From: Paraburkholderia saeva
GTDB lineage: Bacteria > Pseudomonadota > Gammaproteobacteria > Burkholderiales > Burkholderiaceae
Assembly: GCF_907164555.1 (NCBI RefSeq)
Contig: NZ_CAJQZC010000004.1
Coordinates: forward strand, 1-64,000
Direction of reading: 5' to 3'
DNA: 64,000 nucleotides
The notes beneath the pieces were generated by a model. That model had not been told where the DNA came from. It worked only from the letters and a program-made list of their open reading frames with translations, and searched no databases. The position numbers were made by a program, and so were the translations under genes. This document shows, one piece after another, positions 36,231-45,847 of this stretch. Numbering within the stretch: position 1 is the first letter of the stretch; each line of letters starts with the position of its first letter.

Positions 36231-37268
36231 ATGTCCCTGGTGAAACAACCATGCTTAACGGGTTGCCTCGTCGCACGCAAAGACTCAAACGCTCTGGTCG
36301 GGAGCGTGAGCGCTGGAGCGTCTCCTCCTTGCGGGCATGATGAGCAGGAGCCCGATCGCTTCGTCGAACTGCCAGACGGCATGAGGCTCTGCTACCGGGC
36401 ATATGGCGGAGCTTCGGGGACGCCGCTACTCTTGATTGCCGGGCTGGGCCTCCAGCTCATCTCCTGGCCAGAAGCCTTCGTGCAGGCGTTGGTCACGGCC
36501 GGTTATTGGGTCATTGCTCCGGACAACCGTGACGTCGGCAAGTCGTTCAGGGTCGGCACGCGCCCGCCTGGTAAACTCAGGCAAATACTCAGATGGCCTC
36601 CACCCGACAGCTACAGCTTAGACGACATGGCGGATGATATGACCCGTCTGCTGCAGAGTCTAGAAATACCAGCCGCACATGTGATTGGAATGTCCATGGG
36701 TGGGATGATCGGCCAAACGTTGGCATCGCGCCATGCGGAGCGCGTGCTCACCTTGACATCAATTTTCTCTACTACCGGCGCAGTTGATGTCGGACAGCCA
36801 GCGCTTTCTGCGCTCTTGCGCCAGGATAGGTCGGAGTCGCGTACGAGCTCCGAGGCGACGAACCGTTATGTGAACATAATGCGTTATGTCGGAGACCCGC
36901 AGGCGCCGGGTATCGAATCCGAGTGGTCTGCCTACGCGCTGCGCGCTTGGGAGCGCAATGGCAATCGTGCCAATGCCTCAGGCAGCGGCCGTCAGATCGG
37001 CGCGATCCTGAAGTCCGGGGATAGGACCGCGCAGCTGCGCCGCATCAAGGCACCTACCTTGGTGATCCACGGCGACAGAGACCTTCTGGTCCACCCGAGC
37101 GGCGGTGCTGCAACAGCGGCTGCAATCCCTGGCGCGCGGCTCGTCACAGTGCCTGGCTTGAGACACCAAATCGATTCGATGCGTTCGCCGGAGTTGGCGG
37201 GACTCATCGTTCGGCACATCAAGGAGTCCACGAAAGCCCTGGGGCTCACCGTCAATGAGCGCACTTGA
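36231..37268 (+). CDS. Alpha/beta-fold hydrolase
   Basis: 345 residues. GLGLQLISWPEAF and the DNRDVGKS segment, the nucleophile elbow GMSMGGMIG, a late aspartate in IHGDRDLLVHP and a histidine in GLRHQID outline a complete alpha/beta hydrolase. The first roughly 45 residues before PDRFVELPDGMRLCY are not conserved-looking, so translation may begin at a later codon. Substrate unknown; an ester or a C-C bond hydrolase for a ring-cleavage product would fit the neighbourhood. No promoter cassette precedes it. Confidence 0.72.
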   Translation: MSLVKQPCLTGCLVARKDSNALVGSVSAGASPPCGHDEQEPDRFVELPDGMRLCYRAYGGASGTPLLLIAGLGLQLISWPEAFVQALVTAGYWVIAPDNRDVGKSFRVGTRPPGKLRQILRWPPPDSYSLDDMADDMTRLLQSLEIPAAHVIGMSMGGMIGQTLASRHAERVLTLTSIFSTTGAVDVGQPALSALLRQDRSESRTSSEATNRYVNIMRYVGDPQAPGIESEWSAYALRAWERNGNRANASGSGRQIGAILKSGDRTAQLRRIKAPTLVIHGDRDLLVHPSGGAATAAAIPGARLVTVPGLRHQIDSMRSPELAGLIVRHIKESTKALGLTVNERT

Positions 37269-37497
37269 AGAGTCGCGCCGAAGTCCCCGTGGCCGACAGA
37301 GCAAGGTAACCGTCCGGCCATCCCACCTCGATGTTGGCTGGTGAGGAGGCAAGGATCATGTCCACGATTAGAGTCGAGGTGGACATGAGGCTCCGATGTC
37401 ATCTCGTAGAGATCAAGATGGGGTGGTCAAACGCTTACGCTCGTGGGTTTGTGCGCGCGCGCTGATCGTGTCGAACGCCCGGGTGATGGCGAGGTGG

Positions 37498-37577
37498 TCG
37501 TTCGAAGGGATGAGGGGTTCCTCACGCCAAAATCATCCGATCGTGGTACGCGCCGGGCCCCACGCGCCGCCAGAATC
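37498..37577 (+). promoter_or_regulatory. Promoter cassette copy 4 (upstream of SDR 37678)
   Basis: TCGTTC-GAAG-GGATGA (37498-37513), 30 bp to TGGTACGCG (37544), CCAGAATC at 37570, with a perfect intermediate TCATCC. Similarity to copy 3 extends both ways, because the whole promoter-SDR module is duplicated. Confidence 0.8.
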
Positions 37578-37677
37578 CAGTCATCGAGTAATGCTGCGAA
37601 ATGACGCAGCAATATCGAACGCGGCGCTGAGCCGATGGGACGATATCTGTGGCGATAACGAAGGTGGGAGAGACTCC

Positions 37678-38499
37678 ATGACAGACGTAAAAGGACGCAC
37701 CGCATTTATCACTGGTGGTGGTAACGGCATCGGCTTGGGCATCGCCCGAAGCTTGGCGCGCGAGGGTGTCAAGCTGGCTTTGGCAGACATTGATGCCGCT
37801 GGCCTGGCACGCGCCAAGGCGGAGCTGCAGGGGATTACCTCCGTAGAGGCATTCCAGCTCGATGTTCGCGATCGTGATGCCTATGCGGAGACAGCAGAGG
37901 CGGTAGAGCGCGCATTGGGCCCGGTAACCCTCCTGTTCAACAATGCAGGAGTCGCGGGCGCTTCCCCGGTGGGCAAGCTTACTTACGACCTTTGGGATTG
38001 GTACATCGGAATCAATCTCCACGGCGTCATCAACGGTGTGCAGACGTTTCTGCCGAAGATGCTAAAAGGCGGGCAGGGTGGCCATATTGTAAACACGGCT
38101 TCGGGAGCGGGCCTTGTAGCTGCCAATGCCGGGGTTTTGTATACAACATCCAAGTTCGGAGTTGTCGGAATGTCGGAGGCGCTCAGCGCAGAGCTGGGGC
38201 TTATCGGCATCGGTGTCAGCGTACTGTGTCCTGGTCCCGTTGCAACCGACATCGTTCAGCGGTCGATGGATGCAGCGCCCAAGGCCGACGCGTCGTTGTC
38301 GGAGGCGCAGGAGCGGCGAGTAACAGAAGGGGTCGCTCAGGCGATCCAATACTTAAAACAAGGGGTGAGTATTGACGAGGTCGGCGCGATGGTTCTCAAA
38401 GCGATCCAGGAAAACAGCCTCTACATACACACCGACCGGCAGGCTGAAGCACTGATCAAGGCCCGGACAAAGGCACTTCTTGACGCCATGCCGAGCTAG
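37678..38499 (+). CDS. Short-chain dehydrogenase/reductase (SDR module copy B)
   Basis: 273 residues, same length as the 33068 protein. TGGGNGIG, NNAG and the SGAG...YTTSK catalytic residues are present. The first 60 residues and the tail ARTKALLDAMPS are nearly the same as copy A, while the substrate-side middle (GVAGASPVGKL against GVLIGRPAEKV, and the loop after PGPVATDIV) differs. That pattern suggests duplication followed by change of substrate preference. The ATG at 37678 is set by the GGTGGGAGAG site. It begins an apparent unit with the ligase at 38683. Confidence 0.85.
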   Translation: MTDVKGRTAFITGGGNGIGLGIARSLAREGVKLALADIDAAGLARAKAELQGITSVEAFQLDVRDRDAYAETAEAVERALGPVTLLFNNAGVAGASPVGKLTYDLWDWYIGINLHGVINGVQTFLPKMLKGGQGGHIVNTASGAGLVAANAGVLYTTSKFGVVGMSEALSAELGLIGIGVSVLCPGPVATDIVQRSMDAAPKADASLSEAQERRVTEGVAQAIQYLKQGVSIDEVGAMVLKAIQENSLYIHTDRQAEALIKARTKALLDAMPS

Positions 38500-38682
38500 C
38501 CAATGCGATTCTGCCGGACACTTCGAGCCTGAAGACTGGGACGGCAGATACGGATTGCAGCCTAGTCGCGGTATCGGTCGAACTCATTCATCGACCTGGA
38601 CTTGAGGGCGAAATACGCCGCGATAGGCAGTAGATTACAGGTGGAAGCGGGCGCATCCGCCCATCGAAATGGAAACGAAAAC

Positions 38683-40170
38683 ATGTCCCTACGGTCCATA
38701 GCCTCAATCATTCAGGATAATGCACAGCGAAAAGGCTCAGCGCCCGCAATAACATATCCTGATGGCACACTGACCTGGAGTGACCTTGACCGGCGCTCCA
38801 ACCAGCGAGCTCGATTGCTCAAGTCTCTGGGTGTCAAGCGCGATGATCTGGTCGCAGTCATGCTGCCAAATGGCAGCGAGTTCCACGAAGCCGTGGTGGC
38901 TGTCTGGAAGGCGGGCGCAACGCCGTGCATTCTGCCGTCCAAACTGCCCGGCCGAGAGGCTGGTGACGTACTCGCGCTCGCGCAGCCGGCGGCAGTGATC
39001 GGCGACGTCCCGGTTGCCTTCGACGGGGCTCGCATCGCTCCCCGCGCCGCTTTGGATCAATTTGACGTCGCCCCAATGGAAGAGGCCGGCGCCGCCCACT
39101 GGAAAGCGGTTGCAAGTGGCGGTTCCAGCGGACGACCAAAAATCATCGTCGATACGATGCCAGCCTTCATCGATCCCGCCGCCCCGCCCTTCGCTGGCTT
39201 CGGATTCCCGGCAGAAGGTGCAATGCTCAATCCGGGACCGCTGTATCACAACATGCCGTTCCTGTTCACAAGCTTTGGCATGATGGCGGGTTCGCACGTT
39301 GTCGGGATGAGCCGCTTCGACGCGGAGGAGTGCTTGCGGTTGATCGAGTTGCACCGAATCGAATTCGTCGCACTCGTGCCAACGATGATGCAGCGAATCT
39401 GGGCACTCCCGGAAAACGTCCGCACTTCATACGACTTGTCCTCGCTGAGAGTCATCTGGCACATGGGAGCACCGTGCCCGCAATGGCTTAAGCGCGCCTG
39501 GATTGAATGGCTGGGGCCGCACAGAATTTTCGAAGCCTATGGCGGTACCGAAGCGGGTGGCTGCGTCATCACTGGCCATGAATGGCTCAAGAAACCCGGA
39601 TCGGTCGGTAAGGCGGCGCCCGGGGGATTGCGTATCCTTCGGGAGGACGGAAGCGAAGCGGACACGGGCGAGATCGGTGAAGTTCACTTCCCGGCTACTG
39701 GCAAGGGCAGATTCCGATATATCGGCGCGGAGGCGAAAGAAGACGCGACGGGCAGCTACTCGATCGGCGACCTCGGCCATCTCGACGAGGATGGCTACGT
39801 CTTCCTCGCGGATCGTAGGTCAGATCTGATCTTGCGCGGGGGGGCAAATATCTACCCGGCCGAGGTGGAGGCGGTGCTGGACGAGCATCCGCTCGTGTCC
39901 ACCTCGGCGGTTATTGGATTGCCGGACCACGACCTCGGCGAGCGTGTTCACGCCATCATTCAACTGCGAGAAGGCGAACAACTCGACCTTAAAGTGATCC
40001 TCGCGCATGTTGAGGACAGGTTGTCCAAATACAAGTGGCCGTCGTCCTACGAGGTAAGCGACACGCCGCTTAGGGATGACGCTGGGAAGGTTCGGCGAAC
40101 GCTGCTGAAGGCGGAGCGGCTGGCATGGCTCGAAGCAGGACGCTCTTTCAAGGTGGTACCGGCGAAATAG
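38683..40170 (+). CDS. AMP-forming acyl-CoA ligase, bile-acid-CoA-ligase-like clade
   Basis: 495 residues. The P-loop reads ASGGSSGRPKIIV instead of the usual TSGTTG. MLNPGPLYHNMPF, VPTMMQRIW, YGGTEAGG and DRRSDLILRGGANIYPAEVE follow, and the C-terminal lysine is in DDAGKVRR. The GGS P-loop and LNPGPLYHN wording recall bile acid-CoA ligases and related proteins acting on large carboxylates; this is memory-based and not decisive. It is a paralogue of the protein at 49319. I start at the ATG at 38683 (GGAAACGA upstream); frame is open from 38602. Confidence 0.85.
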   Translation: MSLRSIASIIQDNAQRKGSAPAITYPDGTLTWSDLDRRSNQRARLLKSLGVKRDDLVAVMLPNGSEFHEAVVAVWKAGATPCILPSKLPGREAGDVLALAQPAAVIGDVPVAFDGARIAPRAALDQFDVAPMEEAGAAHWKAVASGGSSGRPKIIVDTMPAFIDPAAPPFAGFGFPAEGAMLNPGPLYHNMPFLFTSFGMMAGSHVVGMSRFDAEECLRLIELHRIEFVALVPTMMQRIWALPENVRTSYDLSSLRVIWHMGAPCPQWLKRAWIEWLGPHRIFEAYGGTEAGGCVITGHEWLKKPGSVGKAAPGGLRILREDGSEADTGEIGEVHFPATGKGRFRYIGAEAKEDATGSYSIGDLGHLDEDGYVFLADRRSDLILRGGANIYPAEVEAVLDEHPLVSTSAVIGLPDHDLGERVHAIIQLREGEQLDLKVILAHVEDRLSKYKWPSSYEVSDTPLRDDAGKVRRTLLKAERLAWLEAGRSFKVVPAK

Positions 40171-40434
40171 TGTATGTAAAAAATGATGTTGTGGACTTCA
40201 GTATTACCGGATCAACCAGTCGGACGTTGGCGTGAAGGCCAAAGGAAATAACGTCAACGGCACCGACAATATTCGGAACTGGACCAAACGGTACATACGT
40301 AGTTTCAACGAAAACTCCTCAGATCAGTACGTCATTATATTAGTACTACAAATAACATTTCTGAACGCGCCATGCAATATCCATTCAAGTCAATACCTGA
40401 CTGGATTACCTGAAGCTACTGCGGAGCTAGACCC

Positions 40435-40881
40435 ATGAAATCAGTGTTCGCCCTCGTCTTCGCACCTCTCGCGGCCAATATCTGCTTCGCTGCAGCGCCG
40501 GCCTCGGTCCAGACCACCGCACTCGATGCGCCGCTCGCCTGCACCGTTACAGGACACCGCTTCATCGCCGATCTCGAAGCCGCGCAGCTGATCGACCCCA
40601 CGCCCGCGCACGTCGAATCCAACTCGCTCAACACATTCAAGCCGGCCCACGATGCGAGCCTCACTGCGTTCGGCTTCAAGGTGGTCGCTCTCGTCGCGTA
40701 TGAGAAGGAAGACGGATTATTTCAAAGGGGTGACGGCGAGCCCGTCGCGAACTCGGCTTACGGCGCCGTGGTATTCGCGGGCGAAGGCAAAGTGCACGAC
40801 GCTCTCGCCGCCGCGGGCAGCCCGGCCATCGTCCATTCCGTGGCGCCGTTCGTGACGGCGATTTTCTGTAAGCGCAGCTAG
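40435..40881 (+). CDS. Exported protein of unknown function
   Basis: 148 residues. An N-terminal signal peptide is clear (MKSVFALVFAPLAANICFAA, cleavage probably after AAA or APA). The mature part has no domain I recognise. It contains two separated cysteines (LACTVTG and the last CKRS), which could form a disulfide in the periplasm. The upstream 264 bp is AT-rich and featureless. The protein has no evident link to the catabolic genes. Confidence 0.6.
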   Translation: MKSVFALVFAPLAANICFAAAPASVQTTALDAPLACTVTGHRFIADLEAAQLIDPTPAHVESNSLNTFKPAHDASLTAFGFKVVALVAYEKEDGLFQRGDGEPVANSAYGAVVFAGEGKVHDALAAAGSPAIVHSVAPFVTAIFCKRS

Positions 40882-41184
40882 GCAGGTCGGCCGAGTCGGC
40901 CTTCGCCCATGCGGCCGAGCTAGAACTTGGGGGCGGCCGCACTTGGGTGAGCGGCTCGCCGAACGCGTCGAAGGCGCAGAGCAGCGGGTAGGGATCGTCG
41001 TCGGACACGACCTGCCCCGGTGGTGTTCCACCGTGTCCTTGCGCTCGGCGAGGCGGCGTTCACGCGCTTGCGCCGCATTGCGGGAAGCTGCTGCTCGTGT
41101 CGGCGCAACGCCTCCGAGGCGGTCTTGATCAGTGTGTTGAACGCAGCCACGTCGCTCAGACGACCTCGTAAGGATTTGGAAAAA
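40882..41184. other. Intergenic region before the GMC oxidoreductase
   Basis: About 300 bp. A minus-strand frame (40920-41150) reads AAFNTLIKTASEALRRHEQQ, reminiscent of a phasin-type C-terminus, but it has no ribosome site and the rest is unrecognisable. I treat it as a possible scrap, not a gene. Confidence 0.3.
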
Positions 41185-42786
41185 ATGACTAAGAATTTCG
41201 ATTACATCATTGTTGGGGCTGGGTCATCGGGAAGTGTTATTGCGAGCCGGCTTAGCGAACACTCTGACCTCAAAGTCGCGTTGCTTGAATCTGGTGGTCC
41301 CGACAGGAGCCTGTTCCTGAAAATGCCGCTCGCCTACCGAGTGATTCGCTCGAACCTGATGTTCGATTGGGGATACCAGACAGATCCAGAGCCTTACGCT
41401 GAACAGAGAGTTGTCCCGGCGGCGCGTGGAAAAGTCTTGGGTGGATCTTCTTCAGTGAATGGCATGATGTATTCACGCGGGCATCCGAGCGATTATGACC
41501 AATGGGCGCAAATGGGAGCGCAAGGCTGGTCATATGACGAAGTGCTTCCCTATTTCCGGAAATCAGAACGTAACTGGCGTGGAGAGAGTCAGGTTCATGG
41601 CGGCGCCGGCCCCATGAACGTCGCCCCGTCGACAAGTGACGAGCCGATCGCGTCGGCCGTGCTGTCTGCTGCGCGCGCGATGAACTATCGGATAGTGGAT
41701 GATTTCGACGCTGGCGATACCGAGGGTTTCGGATTGCCGGACCGAACAACTACGCCGGGACGTAGGGCGAGTAGCTCTAAAGCCTTCCTCGATCCAGCAC
41801 GCGGGAGGGCGAATCTCAAGGTTTTTACGAACGCTCACGTGACTCGAATCATCATCGAAAATGGCCGCGCCGTTGGCGTCAGCGTCATGCGCAATGGATA
41901 CCTGCACGAGATGAGAGCCGAACGCGAGGTCATTCTTTGCGGCGGCGCCTATGCCTCTCCACAACTGTTGATGTTGTCGGGAATTGGCCCGGCCGATCAC
42001 CTGAGGAAAAGTGGTATCACGCCTCTTGTAGATCTGCCGGGTGTTGGCCAAAATCTGCAGGAACACCCTCTGGTGCCAATGGGCTTTTCCGTACGTAAAA
42101 CTTTGAAATTCGGCGCCAGACTGCGGGCTGACCGGATTGCGTTGTCCGCAGCCTACTGGATGCTGACCGGACGCGGCTTCGCTGCGAGCCAGCCACTGGT
42201 TGGCTTGGGCTACTACAAATCTCGGCCCGAAATTACACGACCTGACCTCGAAAGCATTTTCCTGCCGACCCATCTAAATGCTCAGGTCTGGTTCCCAGGT
42301 ATTCGCAAGAAAGTGCCCGACATGTTGACCTCGTTTAATGTCGTTTTGCGCCCTGGTAGCCGTGGTTTCGTCAAACTCCGCTCCTCCGACCCGATGGATC
42401 GGCCCCGGATCCAGTTCAATTTGCTGCAGGATCCAAGCGATCTAGCGCTGATGCGGCACGCCGTTCGCTGGACACGAGAATTTGTGCGCCAGGCCGATCT
42501 GGCCGAACACGTCGGCGATGAAATCATTCCAAAACCGAGCGTTCAGAGCAACTCCGAGGTTGACGCTTACATCCGTCAAATGGTGGTCACGGCCCAGCAC
42601 CCAACCAGCACCTGTCGCATGGGAAATGACGTTGATGCTGTCGTCGATCCCGATCTTCGGGTGCGCGGGGTTGCAGGACTGCGCGTCGCCGATGCCTCGG
42701 TGATGCCCACACTCATTGGCGGCCACACAAATGCACCGTCGATCATGATTGGCGAAAAAGCGACAGATATCATTTTGTCGACCTAG
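41185..42786 (+). CDS. GMC family FAD-dependent alcohol dehydrogenase/oxidase
   Basis: 533 residues. The FAD motif GAGSSGS is at 11-17, with LLESGG behind it. [20 protein letters not shown] is the GMC signature 1, [16 protein letters not shown] signature 2, and the active-site histidines lie in [12 protein letters not shown] and [15 protein letters not shown]. It is similar in layout to choline dehydrogenase and AlkJ-type membrane-linked alcohol dehydrogenases. It would oxidise a primary alcohol to an aldehyde, passing electrons to the respiratory chain or oxygen. The ATG at 41185 is chosen from AAGGA plus homology; the open frame from 41020 is not coding. Confidence 0.88.
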   Translation: MTKNFDYIIVGAGSSGSVIASRLSEHSDLKVALLESGGPDRSLFLKMPLAYRVIRSNLMFDWGYQTDPEPYAEQRVVPAARGKVLGGSSSVNGMMYSRGHPSDYDQWAQMGAQGWSYDEVLPYFRKSERNWRGESQVHGGAGPMNVAPSTSDEPIASAVLSAARAMNYRIVDDFDAGDTEGFGLPDRTTTPGRRASSSKAFLDPARGRANLKVFTNAHVTRIIIENGRAVGVSVMRNGYLHEMRAEREVILCGGAYASPQLLMLSGIGPADHLRKSGITPLVDLPGVGQNLQEHPLVPMGFSVRKTLKFGARLRADRIALSAAYWMLTGRGFAASQPLVGLGYYKSRPEITRPDLESIFLPTHLNAQVWFPGIRKKVPDMLTSFNVVLRPGSRGFVKLRSSDPMDRPRIQFNLLQDPSDLALMRHAVRWTREFVRQADLAEHVGDEIIPKPSVQSNSEVDAYIRQMVVTAQHPTSTCRMGNDVDAVVDPDLRVRGVAGLRVADASVMPTLIGGHTNAPSIMIGEKATDIILST

Positions 42787-42836
42787 GACCGCTCTGCCGG
42801 CGTGCTGCTTGGTCGTACGAAGAGGAGAAGAGGGTG

Positions 42837-43613
42837 ATGACTTACGAGAACATTCTGGTGGAAACGCGTGGCCGCATCGGCCTGATCACGCTTAACCGTC
42901 CCAAGGCGCTAAACGCGCTCAATGACGCGCTGGTCGACGAACTCGGCCTGGCGCTGAAGGCGTTCGATGCTGCCGACAATATCGGCGTGATCGTGATGAC
43001 CGGAAGCGAGAAAGCTTTTGCCGCCGGCGCCGATATTTCGATGATGTCGAACTACACGTATATGGACGTGTATTGCGGAGACTACATCACGCGTAACTGG
43101 GAGGTGGTCGGCAAGATCCGCAAGCCAATCATCGCGGCAGTGGGTGGCCTCGCGCTGGGTGGCGGCTGCGAGCTTGCAATGATGTGCGACATCATCTTCG
43201 CGGCGGACACGGCCAAGTTCGGCCAGCCAGAAATCCGCCTTGGCGTAATGCCGGGAGCGGGCGGAACGCAGCGCCTGCCCCGGGCGGTTTCCAAGGCCAA
43301 GGCCATGGACATGTGCCTGACCGCGCGCTTCATGGATGCGGTCGAGGCTGAGCGCGCGGGCTTGGTCTCGCGCGTGGTGCCAGCAGAGAGACTGCTCGAC
43401 GAGGCACTGACCGCCGCGACGACAATTGCCGAGTTCTCACTTCCCGCGGTGATGATGGTCAAGGAGTCGGTCAATCGAGCGTACGAGACGACCCTGAGTG
43501 AAGGCGTGTACTTCGAGCGCCGTCTGTTCCATTCGATGTTCGCGACCGAAGATCAAAAGGAAGGCATGGCCGCGTTCCTTGAGAAGCGCAAGCCGCAGTT
43601 CAAGAACCGGTGA
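42837..43613 (+). CDS. Enoyl-CoA hydratase (classical crotonase)
   Basis: 258 residues. The catalytic pair is present: Glu112 in [12 protein letters not shown] and Glu132 in [12 protein letters not shown], 20 residues apart as in rat crotonase. The oxyanion-hole segment FAAGADI is at about 61-67. It hydrates trans-2-enoyl-CoA to 3-hydroxyacyl-CoA. Of the four crotonases in the window it is the only one with both glutamates. The start is GTG 42834 or ATG 42837; I use the ATG after GAGGAGAAG. It follows the GMC gene by 50 bp and precedes the aldehyde dehydrogenase. Confidence 0.92.
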   Translation: MTYENILVETRGRIGLITLNRPKALNALNDALVDELGLALKAFDAADNIGVIVMTGSEKAFAAGADISMMSNYTYMDVYCGDYITRNWEVVGKIRKPIIAAVGGLALGGGCELAMMCDIIFAADTAKFGQPEIRLGVMPGAGGTQRLPRAVSKAKAMDMCLTARFMDAVEAERAGLVSRVVPAERLLDEALTAATTIAEFSLPAVMMVKESVNRAYETTLSEGVYFERRLFHSMFATEDQKEGMAAFLEKRKPQFKNR

Positions 43614-43753
43614 TCACTGGAAAGATCGCGGCGACTTAACGGGGAGTGCATGAGTGCAGGCCCTCCTGTCGAATTTCATGAGTCCAGGCATGAGCGTGGT
43701 GACAGAGCGTTGCCTCGATTGTTGAATTTTCAGACCTTCCTTTGGAATACATC

Positions 43754-45238
43754 ATGCCAGTCATCTACAAATACTCAGCTGCCACGGAATGCAGCTTGAA
43801 GCGGCCCTTTCAAATGTTGATCGGTGGGGCTTGGGTCAACGCAGAAAGCGGTGAGACGCTCGAGACGCGGAATCCGGCAGACGGTAGCGTAATCACCACC
43901 ATTCCTGCCGGAGACAAAGTCGATATCGACCAGGCAGTGGTGGCGGCACGTCGGGCCTTCGAGAATTCCCCTTGGGCCGGTATGACGCCAGGGATCAGGG
44001 CCAAACTTCTTTGGCGCGTCGCAGAATTGATCGAAGAACACGCTGATGTTTTTGCTGAGCTGGAGACGCTTGATAATGGCAAGCCACTCAAAGCATCACG
44101 CGCGCTCGATGTTCCCGGTGCCGCAGCGTATTTTCGTTATTGGTCTGGATGGTGCACGAAGGTTTCAGGGCAAACGCCTCAGTTAGATTTACCGGGTGAA
44201 TTCATGGCCATGACCTTGCGCGAGCCGGTCGGCGTGGTTGGCCTGATTACACCATGGAATTTCCCGCTTTTGTCCGCGGCGTCCAAACTCGGCCCGGCAT
44301 TGGCTGCGGGATGTACCGCTGTTCTGAAGCCAGCCGAACAAACGTCATTGACGGCGCTGCGGCTGGGAGAACTTTTGATGGAAGCAGGGTTACCCGCTGG
44401 AGTCGTAAATATCGTCACCGGTCTTGGCATAAAGGCCGGGGCAGCGCTTGCTGAGCATCAAGGTGTCGATAAAATTTCATTTACCGGGTCCACAGCAGTA
44501 GGAAAATCTCTTCTAGTCGCATCGCAAGGCAATTTGAAGCGATTGACGCTTGAGCTCGGCGGCAAGTCACCAACAATTATCCTTCCTGACGCAGACCTCG
44601 ATCGTGCCATTGCCGGGGCGGCGCATGCCATTTTCCGCAATGCAGGACAGGTGTGCGCAGCGGGATCTCGGCTTTATGTGCCGCGCCGTCAATTTGATTA
44701 CGTCGTCAACGGCATTGTCTCCATGTCCGGCGATTATAAAATTGGTCCCGGAAGTGATCCAGAAACGACGCTTGGCCCACTGGTATCAGAGAGGCAGCGT
44801 GAACGGGTTCTTGGCTATGTCGACGACGCCCGTCAGGACGGAGCGCAGATCCTTACCGGTGGACGCGCTTATGGCAACGCAGGCTATTTTGTCGAACCAA
44901 CCATCATCGGCAATGTGAAGCCCGATATGAAGGTTGTCCAAGAGGAAATATTCGGTCCCGTTCTTGTAGTCACGCCCGTCGATGACCTGGAAGAACTTGC
45001 AGCACTTGCAAATAACACAATTTATGGATTGTCGGCTAGCATCTGGACTCGCGATATTTCAAGTGCCTATAAACTCGCACGCCGGATTCGCGCTGGAACT
45101 ATAACCATTAACAGTGGAAATATAGGCGGTCCTAATATCCCGTTTGGTGGTTTCAAACAATCTGGCTGGGGGCGCGAGAATGGTGTTCAGGGTATCGAAA
45201 GTTTCACAGAATTGAAGACTGTGATCACAGCGCTTTAG
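43754..45238 (+). CDS. NAD(P)-dependent aldehyde dehydrogenase
   Basis: 494 residues. The active site is intact: Asn169 in ITPWNFP, Glu267 in LELGGKSP and Cys301 in NAGQVCAAGSR, plus the EEIFGPVL and FGGFKQSGWGREN motifs. It resembles betaine/phenylacetaldehyde-type dehydrogenases. It probably oxidises the aldehyde formed by the upstream GMC enzyme to an acid. Base composition drops here: the row 44461-44520 counts 26 G+C of 60, against 36 of 60 in a relA row (6001-6060). I start at ATG 43754; a TTG four codons upstream is possible. Confidence 0.92.
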   Translation: MPVIYKYSAATECSLKRPFQMLIGGAWVNAESGETLETRNPADGSVITTIPAGDKVDIDQAVVAARRAFENSPWAGMTPGIRAKLLWRVAELIEEHADVFAELETLDNGKPLKASRALDVPGAAAYFRYWSGWCTKVSGQTPQLDLPGEFMAMTLREPVGVVGLITPWNFPLLSAASKLGPALAAGCTAVLKPAEQTSLTALRLGELLMEAGLPAGVVNIVTGLGIKAGAALAEHQGVDKISFTGSTAVGKSLLVASQGNLKRLTLELGGKSPTIILPDADLDRAIAGAAHAIFRNAGQVCAAGSRLYVPRRQFDYVVNGIVSMSGDYKIGPGSDPETTLGPLVSERQRERVLGYVDDARQDGAQILTGGRAYGNAGYFVEPTIIGNVKPDMKVVQEEIFGPVLVVTPVDDLEELAALANNTIYGLSASIWTRDISSAYKLARRIRAGTITINSGNIGGPNIPFGGFKQSGWGRENGVQGIESFTELKTVITAL

Positions 45239-45352
45239 CCCGTCGATATCCATCGACCGAGAACGAAACATATTCAACCTTTAGAAAACGTGTCCGGACC
45301 CCGGTTCGCACCAGCTTCTAACGATATCGCTCTTCGTGGGCAAGGAAATTAA

Positions 45353-45847
45353 ATGAATGATCAGGTAAAAAATTCGAGCCTCCCACTTCTTGGTCTTGGA
45401 TATTATTGGCAAGATCTCGCCTGTGGGCAGATTTTCCGGACTTCCCGGCGAACACTCACGGAAGCGGATCTGGTGAATTTTGTTTCGGTCACTGGAATGT
45501 TGGAAGGGTTCTTTATTGACATCACCGCATCAGAGGGAGGTATCGGTGGACGTCCGGTTCCAGGGGCTCTTACTTATACCATCATTGAAGGATTTATCCT
45601 TCAATCAATGGCGAGAGGAACAGGAATTGCCTTGCTGTCCTGCTCTCAGGAAATGTTGGCCCCTGTCCGGGTCAACGATACGATTTATGGCGTTGTTGAA
45701 ATCACTGGATTAAGGCCAACATCGCGATCCAATAGAGGAATTGTCGATTCTCTAATTACGGTTTTTAATCACAAGGATGAAGAGGTTCTCCGCTACACGG
45801 CGAAGCGTATGTTTGCCGGTCGGCCACAGTCTTTGGTTGGACTGTGA
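45353..45847 (+). CDS. MaoC-like hotdog dehydratase
   Basis: 164 residues with a hotdog fold of MaoC type: FRTSRRTLTEADLVNFVSVT, GGRPVPGALTYTIIEGF and VRVNDTIYGVVEIT. The canonical GDxNPxH dyad is replaced by VTGMLEGFFIDI, as in the mesaconyl-C1-CoA/2-methylfumaryl-type hydratase branch, so catalysis is plausible but not certain. Codon use is AT-rich (row 45361-45420 counts 26 G+C of 60). The stop TGA overlaps the ATG of the CoA-transferase gene (TGATG), so the two are translationally coupled. Confidence 0.78.
   Translation: MNDQVKNSSLPLLGLGYYWQDLACGQIFRTSRRTLTEADLVNFVSVTGMLEGFFIDITASEGGIGGRPVPGALTYTIIEGFILQSMARGTGIALLSCSQEMLAPVRVNDTIYGVVEITGLRPTSRSNRGIVDSLITVFNHKDEEVLRYTAKRMFAGRPQSLVGL

Noticed and set aside
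40920..41150. Minus-strand frame with phasin-like wording (TLIKTASEALRRHEQQ)
   Set aside because: Similarity covers only a short stretch, the rest is arginine-rich, and there is no start signal; too weak to list as a gene.
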